Positions 6,566 to 14,741 of a stretch of DNA of 38,050 nt are shown here, in pieces. The stretch is taken from assembly GCF_900116495.1 (NCBI RefSeq), contig NZ_FPAY01000002.1, positions 434,372 to 472,421 on the forward strand, read 5' to 3'. The notes below the pieces were generated by a model. The model had not been told where the DNA came from. It searched no databases and worked only from the letters and a program-made list of their open reading frames with translations. This stretch comes from Arthrobacter sp. ov118. GTDB taxonomy: Bacteria; Actinomycetota; Actinomycetes; Actinomycetales; Micrococcaceae. The number at the start of each line of letters is the position of its first letter. Position 1 is the stretch's first letter. The position numbers and the translations under genes were made by a program.

Positions 6566-8419
6566 GTGTCTCCCATGGCCCGCACCGCCCCGGTGCCCGC
6601 CGCAACAGATCCGGCCATCATCCGGAACTTTTGCATTATTGCGCACATTGACCACGGCAAGTCGACACTGGCCGACCGGATGCTCCAGTACACCGGCGTC
6701 GTCCAGTCCCGTGACATGAAGGCCCAGTATCTGGACCGCATGGACATTGAGCGCGAACGCGGCATCACCATCAAGTCCCAGGCTGTCCGCATGCCCTGGG
6801 AGCTCGACGGCACCAGCTACGCGCTGAACATGATCGACACCCCGGGCCACGTGGACTTCACTTACGAGGTCTCCCGTTCGCTTGCGGCCTGCGAAGGCGC
6901 CGTGCTGCTCGTGGACGCGGCCCAGGGCATCGAGGCCCAGACCCTGGCCAACCTCTACCTGGCGATGGAAAACAACCTCACGATCATTCCGGTCCTAAAC
7001 AAGATCGACCTCCCGGCCGCGCAGCCCGAGAAGTATGCGGCGGAACTCGCCAGCCTCATCGGCGGCGACCCCGAGGACGTGCTTCGGGTCTCCGGTAAGA
7101 CCGGCGCCGGCGTCGAGGACCTGCTGGACAAGATCGTCCGGGACCTTCCCGCCCCGGTCGGCGATCCGGACGCCCCCGCGCGCGCCATGATTTTCGACTC
7201 GGTCTACGACACTTACCGCGGCGTCGTGACCTACGTCCGCGTGGTGGACGGCATGCTGCACCCTCGCGAACGCATCCAGATGATGTCCACCCGCGCCACG
7301 CACGAACTGCTCGAGATTGGTGTCAGCTCTCCGGAGCCAACCCCCTCCAAGGGCCTTGGTGTCGGCGAAGTGGGCTACCTCATCACCGGAGTGAAGGACG
7401 TCCGGCAGTCGAAGGTGGGCGACACGGTCACCAACCTGGCTAAGCCGGCCAACGCTTCCCTCCCCGGCTATGCCGATGCCAAGCCGATGGTCTTCTCCGG
7501 CCTTTACCCGCTCGACGGCACGGATTACCCGGTGCTCCGCGATGCGCTGGAGAAGCTGATGCTCAACGACGCCGCCCTCGTCTACGAGCCGGAGACCTCC
7601 GCAGCCCTGGGGTTCGGATTCCGCGTCGGCTTCCTCGGGCTCTTGCACCTGGAAATCACCCGTGAGCGCCTTGAACGCGAGTACAAGCTGGACCTGATCT
7701 CCACGGCCCCCAACGTGGAGTACGAGGTGACCCTGGAGGACAAGAAGGTTGTCCACGTCACCAATCCCAGCGAATACCCTACCGGCAAGGTCGCCGAGGT
7801 CCGCGAGCCGATGGTGTCCGCCACCATTCTGGCCCCGAACGAGTTTGTCGGCGCCATCATGGAACTGTGCCAGAGCAGGCGCGGCGTCATGGGCGGCATG
7901 GACTACCTCTCTGAGGACCGGGTGGAAATCCGGTACCGCCTGCCGCTGGCCGAGATCGTCTTCGATTTCTTCGACATCCTCAAGTCCAAGACCCGCGGCT
8001 ACGGCTCGCTGGACTGGAAGGCCGACGGCGAGCAGGTCGCCGACCTCGTCAAGGTTGACATCATGCTCCAGGGCGAGCAGGTGGACGCCTTCTCCGCCAT
8101 CACCCACCGTGACAAGGCCTACGCCTACGGTGTGATGATGACCGGCAAACTGCGCGAGCTCATTCCGCGGCAGCAGTTCGAGGTGCCCATCCAGGCCGCC
8201 ATCGGCTCGAGGATCATTGCCCGCGAAAGCATCCGCGCCATCCGCAAGGACGTCCTCGCCAAGTGCTACGGCGGTGACATCACCCGAAAGCGCAAACTGC
8301 TGGAAAAGCAGAAGGAAGGCAAGAAGCGCATGAAGATGGTGGGCCGGGTCGAGGTGCCGCAGGAAGCCTTCATCGCCGCGCTCACCACTGACGAGTCCAA
8401 GGACAAGGCCAAGAAGTAG
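6566..8419 (+). CDS. lepA: Elongation factor 4 (back-translocating GTPase)
   Basis: The 617-residue protein is a full-length LepA/EF4. G motifs are AHIDHGKST (about 26-34), the switch region RGITIKSQ, DTPGH and NKID. EF-G-like domains follow, and the LepA-specific C-terminal domain ends in a lysine-rich tail (KLLEKQKEGKKRMK). EF4 binds ribosomes, promotes reverse translocation of stalled complexes and helps 30S biogenesis. The GTG at 6566 is preferred because AAGGA lies six bases upstream; the in-frame ATG three codons later is the alternative. hemW follows 45 bases downstream, a pairing common in Gram-positive bacteria. Confidence 0.98.
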   Translation: MSPMARTAPVPAATDPAIIRNFCIIAHIDHGKSTLADRMLQYTGVVQSRDMKAQYLDRMDIERERGITIKSQAVRMPWELDGTSYALNMIDTPGHVDFTYEVSRSLAACEGAVLLVDAAQGIEAQTLANLYLAMENNLTIIPVLNKIDLPAAQPEKYAAELASLIGGDPEDVLRVSGKTGAGVEDLLDKIVRDLPAPVGDPDAPARAMIFDSVYDTYRGVVTYVRVVDGMLHPRERIQMMSTRATHELLEIGVSSPEPTPSKGLGVGEVGYLITGVKDVRQSKVGDTVTNLAKPANASLPGYADAKPMVFSGLYPLDGTDYPVLRDALEKLMLNDAALVYEPETSAALGFGFRVGFLGLLHLEITRERLEREYKLDLISTAPNVEYEVTLEDKKVVHVTNPSEYPTGKVAEVREPMVSATILAPNEFVGAIMELCQSRRGVMGGMDYLSEDRVEIRYRLPLAEIVFDFFDILKSKTRGYGSLDWKADGEQVADLVKVDIMLQGEQVDAFSAITHRDKAYAYGVMMTGKLRELIPRQQFEVPIQAAIGSRIIARESIRAIRKDVLAKCYGGDITRKRKLLEKQKEGKKRMKMVGRVEVPQEAFIAALTTDESKDKAKK

Positions 8420-8464
8420 CGGTGCTGGTAATGACTGTTGCTGCAGTAACGGCGGGCCGGGCCC

Positions 8465-9694
8465 GTGCCTAGCGTTCTTCCCCTGGGCGACCCGGCGCCG
8501 CCGGACGGGCTCCTGCCCGCCGCGGCGGCCGAAGGCGCGGAGCAGCGGGCTTTCGGGCTGTACGTGCATATCCCGTTCTGTGCTGTGCGCTGCGGCTACT
8601 GCGATTTCAACACCTACACCGCCACGGAACTCGGTGGCGGGGCTTCCCAGGATGCCTACGCCAGCACGGCGATCGCGGAAGTGGAGTTCGCCGCCGGCGC
8701 CATGTTGGCCTCCGGCCTGCCGACCCGCCCGCTCAGCACGGTCTTTTTCGGCGGCGGCACGCCCACGTTGCTCCCGGCAGAGGACCTGGCCCGTATTCTG
8801 ACGGCGTCGATCCGGGCCTGGGGGCTGCAGCCCGGTGCCGAGGTGACCACCGAGGCCAATCCCGATTCCGTGACTCCCGAATCCCTGCAATTGCTGGCCG
8901 ACGCCGGGTTTACCCGGGTCTCGTTCGGCATGCAGTCGGCAGTGCCGCACGTCCTGAAGGTCCTGGACCGCACGCATACGCCCAGCAGGGTGCCCGAAGC
9001 GGTACGGTGGGCTCGGGATGCGGGGTTGGCAGTCAGCCTCGACCTCATTTACGGCACGCCGGGTGAGTCGCTGGAGGACTGGCGCTATTCGCTCGAGACC
9101 GCGCTGTCCTACGGCCCGGACCACATCAGCGCCTACGCGCTGATTGTTGAGGACGGCACCAAGCTTGCGGCACAGATCCGACGCGGTGAAGTGCCGGAAA
9201 TCGACGACGACGACCACGCCGCCAAGTACGAACTCGCCGACGAACTGATTTCGGCCGCCGGGCTCGGGTGGTACGAGGTCAGCAACTGGTCCCGTACTCC
9301 CGAACAGGCCTGCCGGCACAATCTGGCTTACTGGCGGGGTGACGACTGGTGGGGCATCGGGCCGGGCGCCCACTCGCATGTGGGCGGCGTGCGTTGGTGG
9401 AATGTCAAACACCCCACTGCCTACGCCAACCGCCTCGGCTCCGGGGCCTCGCCGGCTGCCGGCCGCGAAACGCTGGACACCGAAACCCGCAACGTGGAGC
9501 GCATCATGCTCGAGGCCCGCCTGAACTCTGGGCTGGACATCCCGAGCCTGGGGGACACCGGCAGGCACGCCGTCGCGGGTCTGATCGCCGACGGACTGGT
9601 GGACCCGGTAGCCGCGTTCAAGCACCGTCTGGTCCTCACGCTCAAGGGCCGGCTGCTGGCCGACGCCGTGGTCCGCAGGATCCTGCCGGACTAA
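8465..9694 (+). CDS. hemW: Radical SAM heme chaperone HemW
   Basis: The 409-residue protein has the HemW/HemN-like features: LYVHIPFC leading into the radical SAM cysteine motif CAVRCGYC and the adjacent DFNTY, the glycine-rich SAM site FFGGGTPTLL, and the C-terminal HemN domain. HemW proteins bind heme and insert it into acceptor proteins. Despite older names they are usually not coproporphyrinogen oxidases, because those need extra N-terminal residues missing here. The start GTG at 8465 follows lepA closely, so co-transcription is likely. The link to respiration fits the cytochrome oxidase genes further along. Confidence 0.93.
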   Translation: MPSVLPLGDPAPPDGLLPAAAAEGAEQRAFGLYVHIPFCAVRCGYCDFNTYTATELGGGASQDAYASTAIAEVEFAAGAMLASGLPTRPLSTVFFGGGTPTLLPAEDLARILTASIRAWGLQPGAEVTTEANPDSVTPESLQLLADAGFTRVSFGMQSAVPHVLKVLDRTHTPSRVPEAVRWARDAGLAVSLDLIYGTPGESLEDWRYSLETALSYGPDHISAYALIVEDGTKLAAQIRRGEVPEIDDDDHAAKYELADELISAAGLGWYEVSNWSRTPEQACRHNLAYWRGDDWWGIGPGAHSHVGGVRWWNVKHPTAYANRLGSGASPAAGRETLDTETRNVERIMLEARLNSGLDIPSLGDTGRHAVAGLIADGLVDPVAAFKHRLVLTLKGRLLADAVVRRILPD

Positions 9695-9730
9695 GCCGGA
9701 CAGGCCTTCCTCCTGGGCATCCTGACAGTC

Positions 9731-9768
9731 AAAAAGCCGGCCGCCACCCTGACGGGCAGCGGCCGGCT
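9731..9768 (-). terminator. Intrinsic terminator between hemW and DUF4870 gene
   Basis: A 10-bp perfect stem (9735-9744 with 9759-9768, arms agccggccgc and gcggccggct) is followed on the minus strand by TTTTT (9731-9735). This is the right form for termination of the minus-strand DUF4870 gene. The hairpin also lies 40 bases after the hemW stop and may serve both genes. Confidence 0.75.
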
Positions 9769-9805
9769 CTAACGTTTAAAACCCGAATGTGACAGGCCTG
9801 GCAGG

Positions 9806-10225
9806 CTATTTGATCCAGCGCAGGTTGAACTCGTAGCGGTGCGGCTGGCCACGGTTCACGTGGATGCCTGCCGCCACCGAGAAGCAGGTCACGGCGATCC
9901 AAATCACCGTGGCGAGCACCGCAAAGAGGTTGCCCACCACGGGGATAAACACCAGCAGGTTGGCGAGCACGGCCGCGACGGTCGGCGGCAACGTGAAGTT
10001 GAGTGCTTCCTTGGATTCCTGCGCCGTGAACGGGCCGCGGTCCTTGAAGATCAGGTAGATCAGCAGCGAGGGCACGCAGCCCAGGATGCCGCCGAAGTGC
10101 GCGAGCGTGGCCCACTGCCGGTCCTCGCTGGCCGTCAGTGGCAGCGCATTCGCGGGCACGCCATGGTACGGAGGCTGGCCGTTGCCTGCCTGGTTGTCCG
10201 TGTGTTCGCGTGCGTTATCTGCCAC
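9806..10225 (-). CDS. DUF4870 domain membrane protein
   Basis: The 139-residue protein has a hydrophilic N-terminus (to about residue 38), the family signature EDRQWATLAHFGGILG, and about three membrane segments (around 45-65, 85-105 and 108-130) with the conserved KDRGPFTAQESKEALNF between the first two. This is the DUF4870 (Tic20-like) layout. Its function is not established. The frame is open to 10360, but I choose the GTG at 10225 because AAGGG precedes it at good spacing and the extra 45 residues are basic and non-conserved in appearance. Confidence 0.85.
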   Translation of the reverse strand: MADNAREHTDNQAGNGQPPYHGVPANALPLTASEDRQWATLAHFGGILGCVPSLLIYLIFKDRGPFTAQESKEALNFTLPPTVAAVLANLLVFIPVVGNLFAVLATVIWIAVTCFSVAAGIHVNRGQPHRYEFNLRWIK

Positions 10226-10314
10226 GGTGTTGCCCTTCAGATTGCGGGGATGCGGTGCTGCTTGGGTTGTGCCTTCACGAGCGGGTCCACGCTGGGAGCG
10301 CGGCCGCCGTATAA

Positions 10315-10320
10315 AGAATA
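10315..10320 (-). promoter_or_regulatory. Candidate -10 element for the DUF4870 gene
   Basis: The minus strand reads TATTCT at 10315-10320, inside a short AT-rich patch (tataaagaatact on the plus strand) in a GC-rich gap. A start about 85 bases before the GTG would follow. No clear -35 is visible. Confidence 0.3.
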
Positions 10321-10363
10321 CTTGCTTGGGCGCGTCTGTGGACATCCGCAGCGGCCCCATTGG

Positions 10364-10462
10364 ACTAGGGCACAGTGTTGACTAGGGCACAGCATCGGCT
10401 AGGGCACAGTGTTGGCTAGGGCACGGTGTTGACTACGGCACGGTGTTGACTACGGCACAGTG
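10364..10462. repeat. 17-bp tandem repeat, six copies, over the 3' end of the DUF3097 gene
   Basis: Units resembling actagggcacagtgttg begin at 10364, 10381, 10398, 10415, 10432 and 10449, an exact 17-bp period with a few substitutions (actaggg, gctaggg, actacgg). The rightmost unit covers the last codons and stop of the DUF3097 gene; the others lie downstream. Read on the minus strand, every unit contains a copy of the gene's final CTGTGCC(G/C)TAG-like segment with its stop triplet. Confidence 0.9.
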
Positions 10463-11301
10463 AGGAAGTCAATGACTTCTTCGACGCGGCCGAGCAGGGA
10501 CGCCTCCAGATCGGCGTAGCTGCGGACGGCGCCCAGGAGTTTCTGCCAGCCGAGGCCAATGTCCTCCTTCGTGGCGTGAGGCCACCCGAAGGCGGTCAGG
10601 ATGCCGGTCTTCCAGTCGACGCCGCGGGGGACCACCGGCCAGCGCTCAATCCCAAGGACCGCCGGGCGGATGGCCTGCCACACGTCCACGTAGGGGTGGC
10701 CCACAATCAGGACGTTGCCTGCTGCGCCTGGCGAGGCCATGACGGCCTCGGCTATCCGCGACTCCTTGGAATTGGGCACGAGGTGGTCAACGAGCACGCC
10801 AAGACGGCGCCCGGGACCTGGCCGGAACTCGGCCACGGCGCCTGCGAGGTCGTCAATGCCGTGCAGGGGCTCGACGACGATGCCCTCCACCCGGAGGTCG
10901 TCACCCCAGACCTTCTCCACGAGTTCGGCGTCGTGCTTGCCTTCCACCCAGATCCGGCTGGCCTTGGCCACTTGGGCGCGCTGTCCGGCCACCCGCACTG
11001 AGCCCGACGCCGTGCGGCCGGCACCAGCGGCAGGCACCGCCTGCTTCGGGGCCGGCGGCATCAGCCGGATGGGCTGTCCCTCCAACAGGAAACCGAAACC
11101 GAGGCGGAAGGACCGCGACTTGCCCCGCCGGTCCTCCAGCGCCACCACGTGCATGCCACCGGACTTCTCCACACGGGTCACGGCGCCCACCCAGCCGGAC
11201 TGGACCTCCTCAAGGACCATCCCGCGTTCCACCGGCACCTCAGGCAACTGCGTTTTGGCGGGGGCGGACAGGTCCTGTGGTCCCCAGTTCTGATACGACA
11301 T
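10450..11301 (-). CDS. DUF3097 family protein
   Basis: The 283-residue soluble protein begins MSYQNWGPQDLSAP. It contains an N-terminal small beta domain (about 35-95, GWVGAVTRVEKSGGMHVVALEDRRGK), a linker, and a larger C-terminal domain with RIWVEGKHDAELVEKVWGDD and LGVLVDHLVPNSKESR. The VEGKHDAEL and LVDHLVP elements recall the acidic motifs of TOPRIM domains (glutamate, then D-x-D-like), so a nucleic-acid-related role is possible, but the function is unknown. The frame is open to 11505, but the ATG at 11301 is where conserved-looking sequence begins. It is divergent from hrcA. The assignment to DUF3097 rests on sequence style and its neighbours. Confidence 0.82.
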   Translation of the reverse strand: MSYQNWGPQDLSAPAKTQLPEVPVERGMVLEEVQSGWVGAVTRVEKSGGMHVVALEDRRGKSRSFRLGFGFLLEGQPIRLMPPAPKQAVPAAGAGRTASGSVRVAGQRAQVAKASRIWVEGKHDAELVEKVWGDDLRVEGIVVEPLHGIDDLAGAVAEFRPGPGRRLGVLVDHLVPNSKESRIAEAVMASPGAAGNVLIVGHPYVDVWQAIRPAVLGIERWPVVPRGVDWKTGILTAFGWPHATKEDIGLGWQKLLGAVRSYADLEASLLGRVEEVIDFLTVP

Positions 11302-11635
11302 CTCTACACGCTTACTTTGCACTCGGAATGTACGGCGGTCAGTGGAACACTCCGGGCCGGAACTGAAACACAGGTGCGGCAACGGCAGCGGCTGCAACGG
11401 TCCCCGCGCCGGTCTCTGCACTTGTCTTAGTGCCGGAACAATGGGCCGAAGCGGCCCCTGGGCCACGCCTGGAGCGAATCCAATGCTAACAACCCGGCGA
11501 CTCATATTAGACTGGTTAGCACTTAGGCATGTCGAGTGCTAACCCCTGTCCGGTAACGGACCGCCCTGGCCACGCCGGCGGACGCGAACGCGAGGGTGCG
11601 GCAGCGGCTGCGGGAAAGTCGATTGGAGGTGGAGC
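11302..11635. other. Intergenic region between DUF3097 gene and hrcA
   Basis: This 334-base gap holds the divergent promoters. The only clear element is the CIRCE operator at 11516-11542, with a possible -10 (TATTAG, 11505-11510) directly before it. Apart from that I see no conserved gene or RNA. Confidence 0.6.
11516..11542 (+). promoter_or_regulatory. CIRCE operator (HrcA binding site)
   Basis: The sequence is TTAGCACTT, nine bases, GAGTGCTAA. The right arm matches the CIRCE consensus perfectly and the left arm differs only in its last base. It lies 94 bases before the hrcA start, right where transcription would begin from the TATTAG at 11505-11510, the classic position for repression. HrcA therefore most likely represses its own operon (hrcA-dnaJ and probably rsmE), with GroEL-dependent feedback as known for the family. 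Confidence 0.93.
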
Positions 11636-12649
11636 GTGAGCGAACCGCGCAAACTCGAAGTGCTGCGCGCCATCGTGGAGGACTACGTCCATTCCCGCGA
11701 GCCCGTTGGGTCCAAGGCGCTCGTGGAACGGCACCATCTTGGCGTCTCCAGTGCCACGATCCGCAACGATATGGCGGCCCTGGAGGACGAGGGCCTCATC
11801 ACGGCACCGCATACGAGTGCCGGCCGGATCCCCACGGACAAGGGCTACCGGCTCTTCGTTGACCAGATCTCGGCCGTCAAGCCGTTGTCTCCGGCCGAGC
11901 GCCGGGCCATCCAGGCGCTGCTGGAGGGTTCTGAGGACCTCGACGACGTCCTGGACCGGACCGTGCGGCTCCTCGCCCAGCTGACCAACCAGGTCGCCGT
12001 CGTGCAGTATCCGCTGCTGAGCCGCGCCAAGGTGCGGCACATAGAGTTCGTGCTCCTGGCGCCCCGGAAGGTGCTGGCGGTCCTGATTGCGGATACCGGC
12101 AAGGTGGAGCAGCGCGTGATCGACGTCGGGCAGGACGTTCCCGAGGACGCGGTGGCGGAACTGCGTACCCGTTTCCTGGCCGGCCTGTCCGGAACCCCGT
12201 TGAGCCTGATGCCGCAGCTGCTGCCCGCCGTCGTGGCCGGTGGCCCGCCGGCGCACCGCGGAGCAGCCCAGGCCCTGGCCCGGGGCCTCGAGGCCCTGGC
12301 CACGAGCAGCCGGGAAGAGCGCATGGTCATGGCCGGCACCGCCAACCTGGCCCGCTCCAATCTGGACTTCCCGCTCAGCATCGGCCCCGTGCTGGAGGCG
12401 CTCGAGGAACAGGTCGTCATGCTCCGTTTGCTGAGCGAGATGGCGGCCGATCCGCGCGGCGTCACGGTCAGCATCGGCCGCGAAAATCCCTACGACGGTC
12501 TTGCCGAGGCGTCGGTGGTGGCCACGGCCTACGGGCCTGACGCCACGGCGAAGGTCGGCGTTCTGGGACCCACCCGGATGGACTATCCCACCACCATGGC
12601 CGCCGTGCGCGCGGTGGCCCGTTATCTTTCGAGGATCCTGGGTCCCTGA
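11636..12649 (+). CDS. hrcA: Heat-inducible transcription repressor HrcA
   Basis: The 337-residue protein has the N-terminal winged helix of HrcA (REPVGSKALVERHHLGVSSATIRNDMAALE in pieces, about residues 20-50, followed by HTSAGRIPTDKGYRLFVD) and the GAF-like inserted and dimerisation domains ending YLSRILGP. It represses chaperone genes through CIRCE operators, and one lies in its own promoter. The start is GTG at 11636, preceded by GGAGGTGG. dnaJ follows after 77 bases, the usual actinobacterial hrcA-dnaJ2 order. Confidence 0.97.
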   Translation: MSEPRKLEVLRAIVEDYVHSREPVGSKALVERHHLGVSSATIRNDMAALEDEGLITAPHTSAGRIPTDKGYRLFVDQISAVKPLSPAERRAIQALLEGSEDLDDVLDRTVRLLAQLTNQVAVVQYPLLSRAKVRHIEFVLLAPRKVLAVLIADTGKVEQRVIDVGQDVPEDAVAELRTRFLAGLSGTPLSLMPQLLPAVVAGGPPAHRGAAQALARGLEALATSSREERMVMAGTANLARSNLDFPLSIGPVLEALEEQVVMLRLLSEMAADPRGVTVSIGRENPYDGLAEASVVATAYGPDATAKVGVLGPTRMDYPTTMAAVRAVARYLSRILGP

Positions 12650-12726
12650 CGGACTCGGGACAAGACGCGACTTCTTGCCAACAGGCAGCGCCCCACCGGC
12701 AGTATGAAAAGGAAGAGATACACACT

Positions 12727-13860
12727 TTGAGCACCCACTATGACGTTCTTGGAGTCTCCCGCGACGCTTCCGGGGAGGAGATCAAGAAGGCGTACCGGAA
12801 ACTTGCCCGCACCCTGCACCCGGACGTAAACCCGGGGGAGGACGCCGCGGACCGCTTCAAGGCCGTCACGCACGCCTACGAGGTCCTCTCCGATCCGCAG
12901 AAGCGCCGCGTCTATGACACCACCGGCAATGAGAACGGCACCGATAACGGCTTCGGCGGCGGCAGCTACTCCGGCCAGGGTTTCGCTTTCCAGGACATCT
13001 TCGAGACCTTCTTCGGCGCCGGCGGCGGCGGCCAGGGCGGTCCGGCGTCCCGGGTCCGCCGCGGCCAGGACGCGCTCATCAGCGTGCGGATCGACCTGCG
13101 TGACGCCGTGTTCGGGGTCAACAAGAAGCTCGAGGTGGACACCGCCGTCGTGTGCCCCACCTGTGAGGGTTCCTGCTGCCGCGAGGGCAGCCACCCGGTC
13201 CGTTGCGACATCTGCGGCGGCAGTGGCCAGGTCCAGCGCGCCGTGCGGTCCATCCTGGGCCAGGTCATGACGTCCGCCCCCTGCGGATCCTGCGAGGGTT
13301 TCGGCACCGTCATCAAGGATCCTTGCAACGAATGCAACGGCCAGGGCCGCATCCGCAGCCGCCGCTCCCTGACCGTCAAGGTCCCCGCCGGCGTCGCCAC
13401 CGGCACCCGCATCCAGCTGTCCGGCCAGGGCGAAGCAGGACCCGCGGGCGGTCCCTCCGGCGATCTGTACGTCGAGATCCGGGTAAACAACGACCCGACA
13501 TTTGTTCGCGAGGGCGATGACCTGCACGCAACCCTCAACATCCCCATGACGTCGGCGGCCTTGGGCACCGAACTGAGCCTCGAGACCTTTGACGGGCAGC
13601 AGGAGATCGACGTCAAGCCCGGCACCCAGCCGGGCGAAATCATCACCCTGCGCGGCCTGGGCGTCACCCACCTGCGCGGTTACGGCCGCGGCGATCTGTT
13701 GGTCCACCTGCAGGTGGAAACGCCGGAGAAGCTCGACGCCGCCCAGGAAGACTTGCTCCGTCAGCTGGCCAAACTGCGGGGCGAACACAACCATCCTGGA
13801 AAGCTGGCGGCAGGCGGCGGCGTCTTCGCCAAACTGCGTGAACGGCTCGGTAGCCTGTAG
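12727..13860 (+). CDS. dnaJ: Chaperone DnaJ (type I, DnaJ2-like)
   Basis: This 377-residue protein is a complete type I J-protein: J domain at about 4-66 with the HPD triad (LHPDVNPG), Gly/Phe-rich linker (about 75-110), zinc-binding region with CPTCEGSC, CDICGGSG, CGSCEGFG and CNECNGQG, and the two substrate-binding beta domains. It delivers clients to DnaK and stimulates its ATPase. The first zinc repeat ends in Cys where Gly is usual. The start is TTG at 12727, supported by AAGGAAGAG ending nine bases upstream; no closer ATG or GTG fits the J domain. There is no grpE or dnaK nearby, as is normal for the second dnaJ of actinobacteria. Confidence 0.97.
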   Translation: MSTHYDVLGVSRDASGEEIKKAYRKLARTLHPDVNPGEDAADRFKAVTHAYEVLSDPQKRRVYDTTGNENGTDNGFGGGSYSGQGFAFQDIFETFFGAGGGGQGGPASRVRRGQDALISVRIDLRDAVFGVNKKLEVDTAVVCPTCEGSCCREGSHPVRCDICGGSGQVQRAVRSILGQVMTSAPCGSCEGFGTVIKDPCNECNGQGRIRSRRSLTVKVPAGVATGTRIQLSGQGEAGPAGGPSGDLYVEIRVNNDPTFVREGDDLHATLNIPMTSAALGTELSLETFDGQQEIDVKPGTQPGEIITLRGLGVTHLRGYGRGDLLVHLQVETPEKLDAAQEDLLRQLAKLRGEHNHPGKLAAGGGVFAKLRERLGSL

Positions 13861-13862
13861 CG

Positions 13863-14645
13863 GTGAGTAACCCGGTCTTCTTTACCGCCCCAGGCACCCT
13901 GGACCAGCAGGTCCCCGGCTCGGTCTTTGTCCTCGATGGGGCAGAGGCCCGCCACGCCGTCACCGTCAAGCGGCTCGCCGTCGGGGAGGCGGTGGACATC
14001 GCCGACGGCGCCGGCAAGCGCCTGACCGGCACCGTCGCCGCCGTCGCGCCCGGTGAGCTGACCGTCGAATGCCTGGAACTCATCGAAGAGCCGCGGCCGG
14101 GGATCGGGTTGGTGCTCGTCCAGGCCCTCGCCAAGGGTGACCGTGACGAACTCGCGGCCGAAACGGCCACCGAGCTCGGCATTGACGCCGTTATTCCCTG
14201 GCAGGCCGAGCGATCCATTGTGCGGTGGAAGGCCGAGCGGGCCGCGAAGGCCCACGCCAAATGGCAGGCCGTGGTGACAGCTGCCGCGAAGCAGGCACGC
14301 CGGGCGTGGATTCCGGAGGTCCGGGCCGCCGTTGACGGCGCGGGGCTGCAGGCGGCCGTTGCGGCCGCCGACCTCGCCGTCATCCTCCACGAAGATGCTG
14401 TCCGGCCCCTGCGCCAAGTCCTCGAGACCTGGCTGGACAGTGTGCCCGGCAGTACGCAAGGCGACAGCGGAGCCGCAGAGATTCTGCTGATCGTGGGGCC
14501 GGAAGGCGGAATCAGCCCGCGCGAGGTGACCCGGCTGTGCGACGCAGGAGCGGTCACTGCCCTGCTGGGGCACCACGTGCTGCGCTCGTCCACCGCGGGC
14601 CCAGCCGCCACCGTGCTGGCCAGCGACATCCTCGGGCGCTGGTGA
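13863..14645 (+). CDS. rsmE: 16S rRNA (uracil(1498)-N(3))-methyltransferase
   Basis: The 260-residue product shows the RsmE layout: an N-terminal PUA-like domain (residues about 1-75) and a SPOUT methyltransferase domain with the deep-knot motifs LLIVGPEGGISPREV and LGHHVLRSSTAGPAA. It also has the family segment LAKGDRDELAAETATELGI. It methylates U1498 in the decoding centre of 16S rRNA. The GTG start lies two bases after the dnaJ stop, so it is co-transcribed with hrcA-dnaJ, which is the conserved order. Confidence 0.96.
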   Translation: MSNPVFFTAPGTLDQQVPGSVFVLDGAEARHAVTVKRLAVGEAVDIADGAGKRLTGTVAAVAPGELTVECLELIEEPRPGIGLVLVQALAKGDRDELAAETATELGIDAVIPWQAERSIVRWKAERAAKAHAKWQAVVTAAAKQARRAWIPEVRAAVDGAGLQAAVAAADLAVILHEDAVRPLRQVLETWLDSVPGSTQGDSGAAEILLIVGPEGGISPREVTRLCDAGAVTALLGHHVLRSSTAGPAATVLASDILGRW

Positions 14646-14741
14646 GCTGAGACCGGCCGCTGCAAATGAGCCGCCGTTACCGGACGCCGTTACGTGGGCA
14701 GCGCCACCGTGCCGGCACCGCTGCGGGGGCCTTAATTCGGC

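Noticed and set aside
6995..9625. An 876-codon minus-strand frame opposite lepA and hemW
   Set aside because: It mirrors two unmistakable genes, has the composition of an antisense GC-rich frame (Val, Gly, His, Asp rich) and has no recognisable domain or ribosome site.
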